In this document: in pieces, positions 1 to 8,409 of the stretch
How positions within the stretch are numbered: the stretch's first letter is position 1
How the letters are laid out: every line of letters begins with the position of its first letter
From: Wenzhouxiangella sp042310355
GTDB lineage: Bacteria > Pseudomonadota > Gammaproteobacteria > Xanthomonadales > Wenzhouxiangellaceae
Direction of reading: 5' to 3'
Assembly: GCF_042310355.1 (NCBI RefSeq)
Contig: NZ_JBHJMR010000002.1
Span: forward strand, 372,001 to 436,000
DNA: 64,000 nucleotides
Notes under the pieces: generated by a model
What the model was told of the DNA's origin: nothing
The model's input: only the letters and a program-made list of their open reading frames with translations
Databases searched by the model: none
Program-made: the position numbers and the translations under genes

Positions 1-315
1 AACGCAGCGGTGCTGACCGACACCGGCGAGCTCGAGCCGATCTCGACCACGGGCGGATTCGTCGCCTACCGACACTGGTGGAGCGAACGCCTGCGTTCGA
101 CCGCGGTGTTCGGTTACCTGGACGTGGACAATCCGGTCGAGTACACCGGAACCGGCGTCAACAGCGGTAACTGGAGCGGCCAGATCAACCTGTTCTACGA
201 TCCGGTCGATTCGCTCAGCTTCGGCATCGAGTACCTCACCGCCGAGCGCGAAATCGAGACCGGCGACAGCGGCCGCCTGGATCGCGTGCAGTTCACGGGC
301 AAGTACAGCTTCTGA
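1..315 (+). CDS. C-terminal end of an outer-membrane porin (5' part outside window)
   Basis: The frame is open from base 1, so the start lies upstream of the window. The visible 104 or so residues alternate polar and hydrophobic positions as in outer-membrane beta-strands, with aromatic girdle residues, and the protein ends in Tyr-Ser-Phe. A C-terminal aromatic residue is the recognition signal for BAM-mediated insertion of barrel proteins. The strand pattern and the phrase FGIEYLTAERE resemble the last strands of DcaP-like trimeric porins, but family assignment from this fragment is tentative. It converges with the DedA-like gene; only 15 bases separate the two stop codons. Confidence 0.7.
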   Translation, partial: NAAVLTDTGELEPISTTGGFVAYRHWWSERLRSTAVFGYLDVDNPVEYTGTGVNSGNWSGQINLFYDPVDSLSFGIEYLTAEREIETGDSGRLDRVQFTGKYSF

Positions 316-330
316 GCCTCGTGCCCGCCG

Positions 331-1719
331 TCAGGCGGAGGAGGCTTCGTCCGGATCCTGCGGGGGTGGGCCGCCCATTTCCCCATGTTCCGGCCCACGC
401 TTTGACCTCAGCGCGGTGCCGGGCAGTTCCAGGGCTGCGGCCCAGGCCAGTCCCAGCGCCAGCCCGAGCGCGATTCCCGATGGCGCCGCCCAGCCGGCGA
501 CAATCGTGCCCAGCGCGACGGTGCAGAGAACGAAGGTGCCGATGGCGGCAAAGCCCACGGCTGACGCCCAGCTCAGCGCTCGAGCCGTCAACGCCGTGGT
601 GTGGATCAACAGAACGGCTGCCACCGCAACCGGCACCGACGGGAACTCCGCGTTAGGGACGTGGCCCTCCAGCACAAAGCGGTCGAGGAGAAAGGCGCCG
701 CCCGCAGCGCCCACGAGCCCGACGCCGACCCGCAGCGCCGCGATCCATCCAGCGCGCCACAGAAAGAACCCCATCATCGGAATCGCCACGGCCAGCACGC
801 CGGGCCAGTGAAACGCGTGTAGTCCGCCGCGGGCGATAGAGACGGCCTCGTCCGTTCGAACATTGCCCATCCACTCGAGCACGGGAAAGTCGATCAGGGC
901 CAGGCCCTGAACCGCCTGCGTCTGGCTGAATACCAGACCGACGCCGCCGGCCGCGGCCAGGAGCACGAAAAAGCAGAGCGTCAGGCTCAGCCCCTGGGCC
1001 AGGCGCGGATCCAGCCGGCGGCTCATCCAGCGGAATCCGGGCGCAAGCACGCGAGCGATGCCGCGAGTGCCCGTCCAGCGGAGCGTCAGCCGGAACAGGG
1101 CCTGCACCCGGCGACGATTCGCTGCGATTCGAGCGGCAACCCAGCGGATCAGCAGGGCCAGGATGAACAGGATCAGGATCAGCAGTGCCGCTGTTCCGGT
1201 CAACTCCCTGATCAGGCCCCAGGACTCCCCCAGCAAGTAACCGAGCGTACCGAACACCGCGGCCCAGACCAGGCTCGCAGGTATATCGAACAGAACGAAA
1301 CGGCGATAGGGAACCTGTGAAGCACCGGCCAGGAAGGGAACGATGACGCGGGTCGGAGTCGATACCCGACCCAGCACGATCGCCCATTCACCCCGTCGCC
1401 GCATGAAGTCCTGCACGCGCTGGATCGAGGGTCCGAGCAGGCGCTGCAGCGGAGCCCATCCAAGCATTCTCCCGCCCCAGCGTCGACCGACGTAGAAACC
1501 CGTCGCGTTGCCCGTGATCGTGGCAACCGTCACGACCGCCAGCAGGGGACCCAGTTCGATCTGTCCGCGCGATGCGAGGATGCCGCCGGTGACCACGGCA
1601 AGCTCCCCGGGCGTGACGAAACCGAGGAAGAACGCAGCCTCCGTCCAGCAGAATATCCCGATCAGGATATAGACGGTGACAGGCGGTAGCTCGAACAGAA
1701 ATTGAAGGAACTTCTCGAT
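331..1719 (-). CDS. DedA-family membrane protein with C-terminal degenerate PAP2-like domain
   Basis: The N-terminal half is a DedA/SNARE-associated domain (undecaprenyl-phosphate or lipid flippase family), with the family's F-x-TPGE and GR-x-GG segments and basic VSTPTRVIVPFLAG region. DedA proteins are usually about 200-220 aa; this one is about 460 aa because a second multi-spanning domain follows. That half has the layout of PAP2 phosphatases, but where PAP2 has PSGH it reads FPSVPVAV, and the third-motif His is absent, so phosphatase activity is unlikely. The first ATG/GTG/TTG in frame (GTG at 1596) would cut off the first DedA helix. The reading frame continues upstream without stop to TAA at 1740-1738, and a GGAGG (1731-1727) sits 7 nt before an ATC codon at 1719, used here as the start. 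It follows the HAD gene by 18 nt, so the two are probably co-transcribed. Confidence 0.75.
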   Translation of the reverse strand: MEKFLQFLFELPPVTVYILIGIFCWTEAAFFLGFVTPGELAVVTGGILASRGQIELGPLLAVVTVATITGNATGFYVGRRWGGRMLGWAPLQRLLGPSIQRVQDFMRRRGEWAIVLGRVSTPTRVIVPFLAGASQVPYRRFVLFDIPASLVWAAVFGTLGYLLGESWGLIRELTGTAALLILILFILALLIRWVAARIAANRRRVQALFRLTLRWTGTRGIARVLAPGFRWMSRRLDPRLAQGLSLTLCFFVLLAAAGGVGLVFSQTQAVQGLALIDFPVLEWMGNVRTDEAVSIARGGLHAFHWPGVLAVAIPMMGFFLWRAGWIAALRVGVGLVGAAGGAFLLDRFVLEGHVPNAEFPSVPVAVAAVLLIHTTALTARALSWASAVGFAAIGTFVLCTVALGTIVAGWAAPSGIALGLALGLAWAAALELPGTALRSKRGPEHGEMGGPPPQDPDEASSA

Positions 1720-1737
1720 GACGTCACCTCCGCCGGG

Positions 1738-2400
1738 TTACCAGCTCGGATCCCGAACAGGTTCACCGGCATTCAGATCGGCCAGTTCGCCGGGGCGGTC
1801 GAGCAAGCGGGCTGCGCCGGACTCCAGCAGCTCGCCGCGCGAGCCATAGCCCCAGGTCACGCCCACGGGAAGAATGCCGTTGGCCCGAGCCCCGATCATG
1901 TCATGCCGGCGATCGCCGATCATGGTGGTGTCGGTTTGATCGAGCGAAAGGCGTTTGACAATCCAGGCCAGAAGGTCGGACTTGTCGGCACGAGTGCCGT
2001 CGAGTTCGCTGCCGAAAACCGCTTCGAGCCTGCCATCGAGACCGAAGTGCGAAACGATGCGCTGCGCATAGACCGTCGGCTTGGAAGTGGCCAGGTACAG
2101 GCGCGCACCAGCGTCGCGCAGTGCGACCAGGGCCTGTTCAATGCCGGGGTAGAGCCCGTTCTCGAACAGGCCGATCCGACCGAAGCGCTCCCGGTACAAA
2201 TCGACGGCCCGATCGGCCGCCGATTCATCGCCGCCGAGCAGCGCCACGAAGCTCTCGCGCAGGGGCGGGCCGATGCAGTGGAGAAGCCTTTCCTGCTCAG
2301 GCACGGGTTGGTCGAGCCGCCGCAAGGCATGCTGAATGCAGCGCGTGATGCCTTCGCGCGGGTCAGTCAAGGTGCCGTCGAGATCGAGCAGGATGTTCAA
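1738..2400 (-). CDS. HAD-superfamily phosphatase (phosphoglycolate phosphatase-like)
   Basis: 220 aa, subfamily IA HAD hydrolase. Motif I DLDGTLTD is at residues 6-13 (nucleophile and acid Asp), motif II Thr105/Ser106, motif III Lys140 and motif IV GD163-x3-D167. A helical cap lies between motifs I and II, as in Gph, PpaX and related nucleotidases. The substrate cannot be told from sequence; phosphoglycolate or a nucleoside monophosphate are the usual ones. The start codon is TTG at 2400, preceded by AGGA about 10 nt upstream; there is no in-frame ATG before the nucleophile motif. It lies 6 nt downstream of yccF and 18 nt upstream of the DedA-like gene on the same strand, suggesting one transcript. 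Confidence 0.85.
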   Translation of the reverse strand: MNILLDLDGTLTDPREGITRCIQHALRRLDQPVPEQERLLHCIGPPLRESFVALLGGDESAADRAVDLYRERFGRIGLFENGLYPGIEQALVALRDAGARLYLATSKPTVYAQRIVSHFGLDGRLEAVFGSELDGTRADKSDLLAWIVKRLSLDQTDTTMIGDRRHDMIGARANGILPVGVTWGYGSRGELLESGAARLLDRPGELADLNAGEPVRDPSW

Positions 2401-2406
2401 GCCGGT

Positions 2407-2841
2407 TCAGTTCCTGTTTGCTGCACGGGTGGCATGGGCGACCTCGGACAGGACCACCGACTTGCCGATCGGAAACAGCGCGATGCCGGCTAGCTTGACG
2501 TGCTGGATGCCGAAGGGAATGCCGATTATCGTGATAAACAATACCAGCGCCCAGAACAGGTGGCCGATGGCCAGCCAGATGCCGGCGAGCACGAACCAGA
2601 TGACGTTGCCGGCCACGCCCAGGCAGCCAGTGCCCAGGTCGTCCTTGCCGGTCAGTGCCTTGCGATCGACCGCTTCACGCCCGAACGGCCAGAACATGAA
2701 CTTGCCGAGCACGAAACAGGCCCGGCCCCAGGGAATGCCGATGATGCTGATGAAGCACACCAGACCGTAGAACCACCAGGCCAGGCCCATGAAGAAACCG
2801 CCGAGAACGAACCAGATGATGTTGCCGAGCAGTCTTAGCAT
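2407..2841 (-). CDS. YccF domain inner-membrane protein
   Basis: 144 aa made of two related halves. Each half starts with an N-x-IWFVL-G-x-W/F segment and ends with a I-x-IIGIPFG/W-type turn (residues about 6-37 and 79-112), which is the signature of the YccF domain. Four hydrophobic segments are visible. The family is widespread in Proteobacteria and has no settled biochemical role; it is sometimes grouped near metal or antibiotic-stress genes. ATG at 2841 is the only sensible start. It lies directly upstream of the HAD gene and 58 nt downstream of the EAL gene. Confidence 0.9.
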   Translation of the reverse strand: MLRLLGNIIWFVLGGFFMGLAWWFYGLVCFISIIGIPWGRACFVLGKFMFWPFGREAVDRKALTGKDDLGTGCLGVAGNVIWFVLAGIWLAIGHLFWALVLFITIIGIPFGIQHVKLAGIALFPIGKSVVLSEVAHATRAANRN

Positions 2842-2899
2842 TCGCGGAACGCTCCTCGTTCGGGATGGCCCGGGTTACGGATTCCCGATGTCCGTTGGT

Positions 2900-3664
2900 T
2901 CAGTCCAGCTCCGACCAATCGATCTCTGGCAGGGCCTCGAAAGCCGGGCGCGCCAACAGGTATCCCTGAATCAGATCCACGCCCATGCCCCTGAGGGTCT
3001 GGAGTTCCGCGCGGGTTTCGACGCCTTCGGCGATCGCCCGGATGCCGAGGCTGCCGCATACCGATAGTGTTGCCTTGACGATGGCCTGACGGCTGGCCTG
3101 ACTGTCGATGTCGCGTATCAAGCCCATGTCGAGCTTGACCAGATCCGTGCGGAAGTCGGCCAGCAGGCTCAGGCCGGCATAGCCCGCACCGAAGTCGTCG
3201 ATCGCCGTCTGGAAGCCCTGGGCCTGGTAGTAGCGGATGATCTTGTCGAGGTGGTCGGGATCCTCGATGCGCTCCCCTTCGGTGATCTCGAAAATGATCC
3301 GGTCGGTCGGGAAATCGTGCGTGCTGGCGGCTTCCAGGGTTGTCTGGATGCAACGTTCCGGCTCGTAGACGGCGTTGGGCATGAAGTTGATGCTCAGGGA
3401 TGACTGCATGCCCAGCTTCGCCGCCCATTCGATAGCCTTGATGCGGCAAGCCTGGTCGAAACTGTAGCGGTTGCCATTGTTGACCTTTTCGAACACGACG
3501 CCGGCCGGCTCGCCGGCCGGGCCCCGCACAAGCGCCTCGTGCGCGAAGACCGTTCTTTGCTTCGCGTCGACGATCGGCTGGAACGCCATTGAGATCTTGA
3601 ACCCTGGATCGATGCCGTTGCCGCAAATCGTGCAACCGGGCGTGCTCTGATCGGTATCTGCCAT
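2900..3664 (-). CDS. EAL-domain cyclic-di-GMP phosphodiesterase
   Basis: 254 aa, almost only an EAL domain, with no recognisable sensor. The catalytic set of active EAL enzymes is present: E43 in EALVR, N93, E126, DD156-157 in DDFGAGY, K177, E213 in AEGVE and Q233 in QGYLLARP. These bind the two metals and hydrolyse c-di-GMP to pGpG. The EALVRG version of the signature and the short N-terminus with C11-x2-C14 are shared with stand-alone EAL proteins linked to BLUF-like or YcgF-type families. The two Cys could bind metal or respond to redox; that is inference. Divergent from the small lipoprotein gene at 3826. Confidence 0.88.
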   Translation of the reverse strand: MADTDQSTPGCTICGNGIDPGFKISMAFQPIVDAKQRTVFAHEALVRGPAGEPAGVVFEKVNNGNRYSFDQACRIKAIEWAAKLGMQSSLSINFMPNAVYEPERCIQTTLEAASTHDFPTDRIIFEITEGERIEDPDHLDKIIRYYQAQGFQTAIDDFGAGYAGLSLLADFRTDLVKLDMGLIRDIDSQASRQAIVKATLSVCGSLGIRAIAEGVETRAELQTLRGMGVDLIQGYLLARPAFEALPEIDWSELD

Positions 3665-3769
3665 GCAAGCGAATACGGTTCGAGTAACTGTCCCGAAAGT
3701 ATGCCACAGGACTCCTCGTCTTTAACCTGTGTTGTGGACATTGACGGCAGGGACGACTACGCTGGTGAC

Positions 3770-3814
3770 TTAACAACTGGTTGATTGTTAAATTTCCCTT
3801 GTGGATAAAAGGAG
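3770..3814 (+). promoter_or_regulatory. Inverted repeat and putative promoter before the small lipoprotein
   Basis: A perfect inverted repeat TTAACAA-N8-TTGTTAA spans 3770-3791 in an AT-rich patch of otherwise GC-rich DNA. A -35-like TTGATT (3781-3786) and, 17 nt on, GATAAA (3804-3809) fit a sigma70 promoter that overlaps the repeat, and GGAG (3811-3814) is the ribosome site for ATG 3826. The repeat may be a repressor operator or a hairpin; no regulator is encoded next to it. Confidence 0.4.
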
Positions 3815-3825
3815 CGGATGAACTC

Positions 3826-4038
3826 ATGAGAAAGCTCATCAATAACAGGATTTTCAACGTCCTCTTCGCGCTGCTGCTGGCGCTTTCGGTTGGCATGCTG
3901 GCCGGCTGTGAGGATCAGGGTCCGGCCGAAGAAGCTGGTGAGAACATCGACGAAGCCATGGAAGAGGCCGGCGACAGCATGGAAGATGCGGCCGATGAGG
4001 CCGAGGACGAAGTCGACGACGCGACCGGCGGCGGTTGA
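3826..4038 (+). CDS. Small acidic lipoprotein
   Basis: 70 aa. The N-terminus is basic (MRKLINNR) followed by a hydrophobic run and the lipobox LAGC with Cys28 as the predicted lipidation site. The mature part of about 43 residues is almost entirely Glu, Asp, Ala, Met and Gly, predicted helical and very acidic, and ends in Gly-Gly-Gly. Residue after Cys is Glu-Asp rather than Asp at +2, so outer-membrane sorting is expected. The start at 3826 is chosen over TTG 3781 because it follows GGAG and gives a standard signal peptide. No function is known; the type resembles small Asp/Glu-rich entericidin-like or periplasmic buffer lipoproteins. Confidence 0.75.
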   Translation: MRKLINNRIFNVLFALLLALSVGMLAGCEDQGPAEEAGENIDEAMEEAGDSMEDAADEAEDEVDDATGGG

Positions 4039-4073
4039 TCTTCGACCCTTCCGTACCGAAACGCATGATCGAG

Positions 4074-4098
4074 AATCCCGGCGCCCGCCGGGATTTTC
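4074..4098 (+). terminator. Rho-independent terminator after the small lipoprotein
   Basis: A perfect 9-bp stem AATCCCGGC (4074-4082) pairs with GCCGGGATT (4087-4095) around a 4-nt loop and runs into a short T tract. It lies 36 nt after the lipoprotein stop codon. Confidence 0.8.
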
Positions 4099-4287
4099 GT
4101 ATCCGGGGGGCCGAAGGGTTCCATACGTCGCACGGCCGATACCGTTTGTCCGAATCTTGCTGCAGACACCCGGCTGTGCGCCGAGTTCCGGGTAGTATCG
4201 ATTGCAACATCCAACAACTCGAACCGGCAAGGCGGGCGCATCGGGACTTCATATGCTGCACTCGTCGTCGCACCATGAGGGAGTCAC

Positions 4288-7200
4288 GTGCGCACAACAA
4301 CATTTTCGGTCCAGGCGACCGTCATTCTTCCGATCGTCCTTCTTGCAAGTATCCTGACCGCCGATGAAGGCCGCGCCCAGGACGTCGACCTGGTGGTCAA
4401 TGTCACCGGCGACCAGCCCGCCTACATGGCGCAGGACCTGCAGTCGTTCTCGGTCACCATTTCAAACAACGGTCCCGATACGGCCACCAATGTGGAACTG
4501 GTGGTCGAGCACCCGATCGCCGAGACACCGTTCGAAGACAGCGCCACCTGCCAGGCCCTTACCGGCGCCAATCCGAATGGGCCGGCCGTGTGCCCACCCG
4601 GATCGGGCACTGCACCTTCGGCGGCATTCGTGCGCAACGGACAGACCTTCAGCGTCACGTTGCCCGAGATCCCCGCGCTCAGCCAGGCGCGGATCGACTT
4701 CGACACGCAGGTGCACTGTCCCTCAACGAATGCCGGCGAGCCGATCTGTGTCGGGGTGCCGACCGGTAATTTCCTCGTTTCGGCCGATGTCGCGGCAGCC
4801 GAGACCGACAGCAACGATGTGACCAACGGCAGCACGACCAATATCTTCCTGTATCCGCCCGACGTGCAATACGCCGTCGAGATCGTCGAGGCGCCGACCA
4901 CGGCCACGCCCGGATCGGTGGTCGAGTACGAGTTCGAACTCTACAGCTTCGGCCTTCAGCCCTCCGACCTCTTGAACCTGGGTATCGAGATCCGGGGCGA
5001 AGCCGGCAGCATGACGCCATTGAGCGTTTCCAACAATCCCTACGGCGCCGACGGTTCAACCTTGCCGAATACCGAGCTATTGAGCATTGATTGTCTGTCA
5101 GCGTCACTCGGCAGCTTTCCGCCAGGCTCGGTTTTCCCCGCCTCGCCGGCGCCCTGGCAAACCTGTCCGTCGACCGGCCTGATCCCGATTCCGACACCCG
5201 CCAGTCCGCAGAACAATACGCCGGTGACCGGTTTTCCCACCGGCGACTTCCTGGCGAACCTGCCCGGCACGCTCGACGGCCCGGCCGGCGGTGGCGTGAT
5301 GCGTTTCCGGGCCGAGGTGCTCGTCGGCGACCCGGTATGCGTCGATGCGCCCGAGTCCGGCGTGCGCGACCTGGTCTTCGAGTTCAGCGTCCAGGGCTTG
5401 CAGGGAACCGACCAGGTCCCACCCGGTCCGGCCGACAATACCGACACGGTGGTTACCGAGGTGCCCGGCAACTGTGAAGTCGCCGATATCGAGTTCACCA
5501 CCGAGTCAGTCCCGGCAAACCCGTCCCTGGACGGCAATGGCGATGCAAGCTGGGTCCAGGAGGTCACGGTCACGAACCTGAGCACCGGGCCCTCGGCCGG
5601 CACGGCCACCGACGTGGACTTCGAGTTCGAGCACCACAGCCTGGCGTTCGCCCACAGCTTCGGTGCGCTCTCCTGCACCTCTTCACCCGGCGGTCTGTGT
5701 CCGTCGCCAACAGCGCTCAACGATGGAATCATTTCGACCAGCAGCAGCCACTTCCGCTTTGCGTCGCTGATCGACTCATTGCCGCCGGGCGGCTCGGTCA
5801 CCGTTTCCCTGCCGGTCGACATCACGCGCACGACCTGCTGGGGCAGCAACACCGCCGAGATTAATCTGAGTGGGCAGGCGTCGCCGTCGCCGGCACTGCA
5901 CGACCCGATCTACAGCCCGGTGACGCCACCCGAGCCGCCGCCGTTCACCCCGGGCAGTAACCCGTTCTTCGGCAACAACGGACTGCAGGCCATGGTGCCC
6001 GTCACCGGCCTTGACGTGTGTCCGGGTGGTTCAGCGCAGGCGTTCATCGAGGTCGAGAAGACCGGCCCCTACGCCAGCGCCGCCGACGCGGCCGCGGGCA
6101 CGCCGCTCATCGGGCAATCGCCGGTCGACTTCATCACCGACGGCACCGAGGTGTTTTACAAGATCGAGGTGACCAATCCGAACACGGTCAATGCCGTTCC
6201 GCTCGGCGACCTCAATGACTTCAACTTCAACCTGCCCGGCCTGGCCACCACGCCACCGAGCGGCTTCGTGCACAGCGGCAACGACCTGTCCGACTGGGGC
6301 ATTAGCTGCACCGCGGCGCCAGCCAGCGAGACCTGCCATGAGGTGGCAAGCAGCTTCACCACGACGGGCTATACCAACACGTTCACGCTCAGCTACGATC
6401 CGGCCCTGCACGGCGGAGACAGCGAGGTGCCGCTGGCGCCGGAAGGCACGCTGACCTACATCGTGCCTTTCACCATGCCGGTCCACCTCAACCGCTGCCA
6501 CGACCCGGAACTGACCAGCAACAACGTGACGGCAAGCTATGTCAACGCCGCCGGCGACCTGGTGTCGACGCCGCAGAGTGTCGTCGATCACTACATCGGC
6601 ATGCCGCCGTGTACACCGGGCGCGCTGGAAATCGAGAAGGCCATCCTGCCGCCGGCGACCGACACGAGTATCCCGATCAGCGGCGAGATCAGCTGGAGCG
6701 TCACGTTGACGAATGCATCGGCCAGCGAAACCCTGGATATCGCGCGTTTCGTTGACGAGACGTATGCCTTCGGGGTCAACGCCTCGATTGTCAGCGTGGA
6801 CTGCAGCGTGCTTTCCGGCGGTGCCCAGTGTCCGTCCACGCCGGTGGTTCCGGGTGTACAGACGCCGGCCTCGGGCCCCACGTCGCCGTTGTCCAGCCCG
6901 CTGCACATCGACCACGAGTGGGGTGCTGTCGGTGACAACACCTTCCCGCCCGGGGGCAGCATCGAGTTCGTGATCACCGCGCAACTGGCCAACCCGACCA
7001 ACATGTTCGGCTGCGTCTTCAACCAGGCCAAGTTCAACGCCCCGAACGATCCGAATGGCTGGGTTCCAGCGGAAGATTCCGCCACCAGCTGCCCGCCGCC
7101 GGCGCCGGAACTGAGCGTCCAGAAGACCGTGTCGCCGCAAATCGCCGAGCCCGGAGATACCGTTACCTACACGGTCACGGTGGTCAATATCGGTTCGGCG

Positions 7201-7686
7201 CCCGCCGACGGTGCGGTGCTTGTCGATCCCTTGCCGCCCGCGCTGTTGCCGGCCAATCCCGGCGGCTACGTCAATGTGAGCTGCAGCGATATCAGCAATT
7301 CGGGCTTCGTTCCGAACCCGCAGGGCACGGCCGTATGCCCGTCCATCACCAGCGACCCGACGGGGCTCGAGGCGACAATCGCGACTTTCGGCCCCAATAC
7401 CGCGCTGGAGTTTACCTACCAGGCCATCATGCCGGCGTCTGTCGTATCGGTGGACAATCAGGCGACGGTATCCGCGCCGTCTTCCGGCGGCTTGAACTTC
7501 GGTGCCGGTACGGCCCAATCACAGCAGAACGTGCAGGTGCAAAGCGGGACCACCGGCGAGCCGCCCGTCGAGCCGCCCGGCATCACCGCGCCTGTCCCTT
7601 CGCTGACGCAATGGGCGATGGCCTTGCTGGCCCTGATGATGCTGATCGTAGCCATTCGCAGCGAACGCCTGCGCGTTCGGAAGTGA
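4288..7686 (+). CDS. Large secreted DUF11-repeat protein with IPTL-CTERM sorting signal
   Basis: 1132 aa. A signal peptide (about residues 1-30, ending GRAQD) leads into several DUF11-type Ig-like modules, recognisable by repeated phrases such as SVTISNNGPDTATNVEL near the start and TYTVTVVNIGSAPADGAVLVDPLPP near residue 955. Cys residues are spaced in pairs, suggesting disulfides in an exported protein. The C-terminus has the tripartite IPTL-CTERM signal: VPSLTQWA motif, a hydrophobic helix and a basic tail RSERLRVRK. In this class the tail is thought to be processed by a dedicated membrane sorting enzyme; none is encoded here. Start is GTG 4288 with GAGGGAG 4 nt upstream; the nearby ATG 4274 is out of frame. 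Likely a cell-surface or extracellular structural protein; the ligand is unknown. Confidence 0.85.
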   Translation: MRTTTFSVQATVILPIVLLASILTADEGRAQDVDLVVNVTGDQPAYMAQDLQSFSVTISNNGPDTATNVELVVEHPIAETPFEDSATCQALTGANPNGPAVCPPGSGTAPSAAFVRNGQTFSVTLPEIPALSQARIDFDTQVHCPSTNAGEPICVGVPTGNFLVSADVAAAETDSNDVTNGSTTNIFLYPPDVQYAVEIVEAPTTATPGSVVEYEFELYSFGLQPSDLLNLGIEIRGEAGSMTPLSVSNNPYGADGSTLPNTELLSIDCLSASLGSFPPGSVFPASPAPWQTCPSTGLIPIPTPASPQNNTPVTGFPTGDFLANLPGTLDGPAGGGVMRFRAEVLVGDPVCVDAPESGVRDLVFEFSVQGLQGTDQVPPGPADNTDTVVTEVPGNCEVADIEFTTESVPANPSLDGNGDASWVQEVTVTNLSTGPSAGTATDVDFEFEHHSLAFAHSFGALSCTSSPGGLCPSPTALNDGIISTSSSHFRFASLIDSLPPGGSVTVSLPVDITRTTCWGSNTAEINLSGQASPSPALHDPIYSPVTPPEPPPFTPGSNPFFGNNGLQAMVPVTGLDVCPGGSAQAFIEVEKTGPYASAADAAAGTPLIGQSPVDFITDGTEVFYKIEVTNPNTVNAVPLGDLNDFNFNLPGLATTPPSGFVHSGNDLSDWGISCTAAPASETCHEVASSFTTTGYTNTFTLSYDPALHGGDSEVPLAPEGTLTYIVPFTMPVHLNRCHDPELTSNNVTASYVNAAGDLVSTPQSVVDHYIGMPPCTPGALEIEKAILPPATDTSIPISGEISWSVTLTNASASETLDIARFVDETYAFGVNASIVSVDCSVLSGGAQCPSTPVVPGVQTPASGPTSPLSSPLHIDHEWGAVGDNTFPPGGSIEFVITAQLANPTNMFGCVFNQAKFNAPNDPNGWVPAEDSATSCPPPAPELSVQKTVSPQIAEPGDTVTYTVTVVNIGSAPADGAVLVDPLPPALLPANPGGYVNVSCSDISNSGFVPNPQGTAVCPSITSDPTGLEATIATFGPNTALEFTYQAIMPASVVSVDNQATVSAPSSGGLNFGAGTAQSQQNVQVQSGTTGEPPVEPPGITAPVPSLTQWAMALLALMMLIVAIRSERLRVRK

Positions 7687-7690
7687 CCCG

Positions 7691-7722
7691 GCGGTCCGGC
7701 TGACCTACGTCAAGCCGGCCGC
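7691..7722. terminator. Imperfect hairpin between convergent genes
   Basis: Imperfect inverted repeat of two 14-nt arms (7691-7704 and 7709-7722) around CTAC, located between the stop of the DUF11 gene and the stop of the convergent DUF6064 gene. It lacks a T tract, so it may only slow polymerase or protect mRNA ends. Confidence 0.3.
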
Positions 7723-8402
7723 CCGGGGGCAGCTCGACGCCGGATAACGGCGTCGAGCACAAGCGCCAGGAAGCAGGCGACGACCGCGCTCAACGGCAGC
7801 AGGGCCCAGGCGAGCTCGAGCGGGATCAGCGTGGCGGTTGCGACCAGGCAGGCCGCAACCGGGATCACGAGCAGGCAAGCCTGAGCGATGCCGCGCTGAA
7901 CGAGCATGACAATGCCGAGCGTGGCGATGGCGGTGGGGTCGGAATGCAGACCGAAGAACTCGGCCTGGGTCCAGCCCGATCCGGCGATCACGGCGACGAC
8001 CGGGTAGCCGACCGTTCCCAGCGCGGCGAGCGCCGTTCCAGCGATGCTTGCAGGCCAGCCGGATTTGCGTTCTTCAAGGGGCAGGGCAGGGCGTGCCGCC
8101 ACGACCAGCACAAGCATAGCCTGGACGACGAAGGCGCGGCCGAACCATGATGCCGCCCAGTTGAGTTCGGCATAGTGGTCGAAGTGAAAGACGAAGGCGC
8201 TGGCCAGCCAGGCCGGCGCCAAAAGCGCGAGAGCAAGACGACCGTGACCACGCAAACTCAATAATAGAACCACTACACCCAGGGCGAGGGTTGCCCAGTG
8301 CAGGGGCCAGAAGGCCTCGTTGGCGCGTTCGATCAAGCGCAGGTAGACCTCCGCCGTGAACGGCACGAAATCCTCGAGACGATAGGACTGCCAGTCCGGC
8401 AT
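7710..8402 (-). CDS. DUF6064-family membrane protein
   Basis: 230 aa with about six hydrophobic segments. The N-terminus has W-x-SY-x-LEDF-x-PF-x3-Y-x-RL-x5-N-x3-WP, the recognisable opening of the DUF6064 family. No enzymatic motif is visible. It is the last gene of a four-gene operon (vWA repeat protein, small membrane protein, aldo/keto reductase, this gene); its ATG at 8402 is 7 nt after the reductase stop. The family is uncharacterised; context suggests a role in the cell envelope but nothing more specific. Confidence 0.75.
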   Translation of the reverse strand: MPDWQSYRLEDFVPFTAEVYLRLIERANEAFWPLHWATLALGVVVLLLSLRGHGRLALALLAPAWLASAFVFHFDHYAELNWAASWFGRAFVVQAMLVLVVAARPALPLEERKSGWPASIAGTALAALGTVGYPVVAVIAGSGWTQAEFFGLHSDPTAIATLGIVMLVQRGIAQACLLVIPVAACLVATATLIPLELAWALLPLSAVVACFLALVLDAVIRRRAAPGRPA

Positions 8403-8409
8403 CGCGTCC

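Noticed and set aside
1596..1598. GTG as the start of the DedA-like protein
   Set aside because: Would remove the first membrane helix and conserved F-x-TPGE segment; the frame and ribosome site support an earlier start.
6031..7518. Long open frame (about 495 codons) on the minus strand inside the DUF11 gene
   Set aside because: Arg/Gly/His-rich translation without any domain; typical shadow frame opposite a GC-rich coding sequence.
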